DNA of 64,000 bases from Neurospora intermedia. Lineage: Eukaryota > Ascomycota > Sordariomycetes > Sordariales > Sordariaceae. Positions 61,525 to 64,000 of the stretch are shown here, in pieces (positions within the stretch are counted from its first letter, which is position 1; the number at the start of each line of letters is the position of its first letter). The translations under genes and the position numbers were made by a program. Under the pieces are notes generated by a model. That model worked only from the letters and a program-made list of their open reading frames with translations. It searched no databases and was not told the DNA's origin. The stretch lies in assembly GCA_037102815.1 (NCBI GenBank), contig BTPP01000006.1, positions 434,001-498,000 of the forward strand, written 5' to 3'.

Positions 61525-63160
61525 AGAGAAAGCCTACGTGCACCCACCCCAAACCTTCCCATACCCAGAAACCGTAAAAAAGTAGATCTGACAGCTGGAT
61601 AACACCTAACATTGAAATCCTCGTTTTTACCCGCAAAATTTCGTCTTTTCAATACACGCAACATCGATTCTAACTTGGTCATTTCTTTCACGCCTTTTCA
61701 CACAGTCATTTACACCCATTTTACACCGCCAGCTATCGTACGTCGCAACCGTTGCAGCTATACTATAATACAACACCCTCAACGTACGTAATCTCGCTCA
61801 AATCAATTAATTTTAACCGTCTATAATCCCCCCTAATTGCGCTCAACTACTAATAATTAATATAAATATCTTCTACCGACGTTCCTCTATCTACGCAACT
61901 TCGCCGTTGCAATTCAATTACTTCGTCGGTTACCTTTACTAGCAATGCTTCATTTAACCGTAATACTGAATGGGCTATACCCGCCGACGACCCAATTTTC
62001 GCCCTCCCTCCTCAAAATTCCTTCGGTAATATATATCAAATTATTATCGATATATACCGTCGCTATTACTTTAGCGTTTTAATAGAGCGCACCGATTATT
62101 TCCTTAAAACTTCTATACTATAGTAAATTGGTATAAGGATTCCCTAATATATAGTATTATATTATAATTACGCCTAACTATTAAAATAAACGCCTTCGAA
62201 TCCTTATAAGAAACAACGTATAACTACTAAGAAGTTCGCGCCCGACTATCCCTTCCGTATTATCGTCCAATCCCTCAAGAAGAATAACTACAATTATATT
62301 ATATAAGCGAAGGACTGTACGTACAAAGGGTATCCTCTATTGCGCTAACTGGGCGGTTATTTAATATTCCGTACTAGGTCGTTAACCGACAAGGAAATCA
62401 ACTATATTAATAGTCTCCTTACGTAATAGGAGCTAACTATACGTACTATCTACGCGACGGTTAAAATTAAGCTTCTATACTACCTATTTATATATAAGGA
62501 TTTAGATAATAACCGGTAATAATTATATAGGGAAGAAAGAGGGGGTTATTAAAATACCTAGGCATTTATTCGTCTATTCGAAACCTATAAGCCTATTATA
62601 ATTAAATATATAAACTTTAATTACTATAATTAGGGAGATAGCGATAGGGATAACGACTAGGATAAAGAGCCTAATATATTACACTATACTCTCTAGCTTA
62701 TAAGAAAGTAATAGAGACTATAGAAGCGATATTTATATTATTTACTACTCGATACTATATATAAAACTAATCGGTATTACATACCAACTATATAGGGTAT
62801 TGTACTAACTTCTAAAAAATCGTTAATACTAGTCTTTCAAATAGTATTCAATAACGAGAGGAATAAAGGGTTTAACTAATTAATTAAATATATTAAAAAG
62901 ACTACTCACGAATTCAATATCCCTACGCCGACCGTAATTATTACCGACGGTAACGCCTAGTTTATTAGAGCTATTAATCGAATATTCCTAATTACCTAAT
63001 ATTAATAATACGTATAGTATATGAATTATAATATTATTAAATACCTTAAAGATAATTGGGAGTATATAGTATAAAATAATAATAATTTTACTAAGTAATT
63101 CGAGGAGGATTTGAATAGCGATAAAAACTCCTTTAAATCTTTAACTAATTCTACTAGTAA
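61525..63160 (+). mobile_element. M6: MULE with MITE2-type end, inserted in M5, right end not found
   Basis: The left end starts GAGAAAGCCTACGTGCACCC and its first about 290 bp match MITE2 (43473 onward), so this looks like the autonomous parent of MITE2. A MULE transposase follows. Homology to the family stops at about 63160 at a low-RIP stretch; no right terminus was seen up to 64000, so M6 is truncated or interrupted. Confidence 0.75.
62200..63160 (+). pseudogene. MULE transposase remnant of M6
   Basis: FAR1-like region with FAPDYPFRIIVQSLKKNN (about 62230-62285) and DCTYKGYPLL. The DDE core at 62751-63000 reads DTIYKTNRYYIP, then VFNNERNKGFN, then EFNIPTPTVIITDGNA. Both the first Asp and the TD box are intact. 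MNYNIIKYLKDNWEY at about 63020-63065 matches NYNIIKYLKNN of M1, so M1 and M6 are one lineage. It breaks off after FEEDLNSDKNSFKSL. Confidence 0.8.
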
Positions 63161-63480
63161 CTACATAGCAGCCGGACCCCCATCTGGACATACCATCGCG
63201 CGACAGTCCTTCGACGGTCCATAGCTCTTTCCGGTACTTCAGTGAAAAACCAACTCGACACAGTTACTTAGAGTTCGCCGTCCTAAGACCGTAGGTTTCA
63301 ATCTACATTTGGCAGGTCAAACCCAATACTCAGTAGTCTAGGGCAAGAGTTCGCGCAAACTCACACTCGGTCCCGAAGGTTGCTAGATATATTAGGAAAT
63401 TGCGATTAATTATATATAGGAACGTACAATTAGTGCCCTAGACTATACGGATTACTCTACGGACCTACTATAGCTACCTA
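63161..63480. other. Low-RIP stretch after M6, nature unknown
   Basis: Normal CA/TG content from 63161 to about 63385 (for example CATCTGGACATACCATCGCG), starting where M6 homology stops. No motif or frame of note. RIP signature returns after about 63390. Confidence 0.4.
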
Positions 63481-64000
63481 CCCCCAATCCTACTGACCCC
63501 ACGGCTCCTACTGCCCCCCCCCCGCCACGCTTCCGCCTACCCGGCGCTACAACGCACAACCTACCCCAATTCCAATACTATACCGCTACCCGGCCCGCCC
63601 GGCGGCCGGCGCTACGCGCCGGTAATAGGATACAATAATATATAGAAATAGAATGCATAGAATACTTCAAATTATCTATTGAAATACTATAATCAATCGA
63701 ATCTATAAGTACAACGAAATAATACATTTGCACCGCACTACACTTACAATACCTAACTGCCGTAGGTGCTAGTATTTTATCTTATAGATAGTTATTAGAC
63801 TTCTAATATTGTATATTAGAGAATTAATTTAATATAATAGTATTGTGCACTATAAATTATTATATACGTTAGTAATATTAGTAGTCGGATTAGTAATAAA
63901 ATAGATGAGACGAAATAGTAGAAATTAGGACTGAGCCTATTATTAATACTTACTCGTTTAGACGAGTATATCAGACTAGTTATAATTTAAATTCCTAGGT
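63481..64000. other. C-rich patch then unassigned RIP-degraded DNA
   Basis: 63481-63625 is C/G-rich (CTGCCCCCCCCCCGCCACGC and GGCGGCCGGCGCTACGCGCC, a palindrome-rich end), recalling the GC-rich patch at 46240-46440. The rest is AT-rich with nothing recognisable. Confidence 0.4.

Overview
The window looks like one AT-rich, repeat-induced point mutation (RIP) block from a filamentous ascomycete (Pezizomycotina). CpA and TpG are scarce and TpA is abundant through most of it. For example, bases 3061-3120 hold 12 TpA, one CpA and no TpG. Reading frames of transposon proteins are broken almost only by TAA and TAG, which is what RIP makes from CAA, CAG and TGG. I see no intact host gene, rRNA, tRNA or CRISPR array. 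The species cannot be named from this sequence.

Bases 1-2583 are an unassigned decayed repeat with short internal repeats, ending in a barely mutated island. Bases 2583-38606 are a nest of one Tad1-like LINE family of about 6.95 kb. It carries ORF1 with CCHC knuckles and ORF2 with an APE endonuclease and reverse transcriptase. Copy A (5281-12230) lies in copy G. Copies F (14276-15992), B (16007-22967) and D (23558-37561) lie in copy E, and copy C (25965-32933) lies in D. A, B, C, D and F have target duplications of 14-15 bp. F and B used the same target site. The last 2.1 kb of the LINE may hold an oppositely directed gene.

Bases 38607-40214 are the 3' part of a fossil Ty3/Gypsy chromovirus, interrupted by DNA transposons. 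From 39256 to the end the window is dominated by Mutator-like elements (MULEs). They fall into three lineages: M1/M6, M2/M3 and M4/M5. Short nonautonomous relatives (MITEs) at 39256, 43473, 51390, 51482 and 54737 go with two of these lineages. Every insertion with both ends visible has an exact 8-bp, AT-rich target duplication. Between about 52740 and 59700 a long minus-strand gene fossil of an uncharacterised fungal repeat protein is interrupted by MITE3 and M4.

Transposon ends and MITEs are much less RIP-mutated than the long internal regions, so the block is a mosaic of mutated and nearly clean DNA. The nesting gives a relative order: E and G came first, then A, B, D and F, then C. M1 and MITE1 entered the Gypsy fossil, M6 entered M5, and MITE4-inner entered MITE4-outer after the outer copy had begun to decay.
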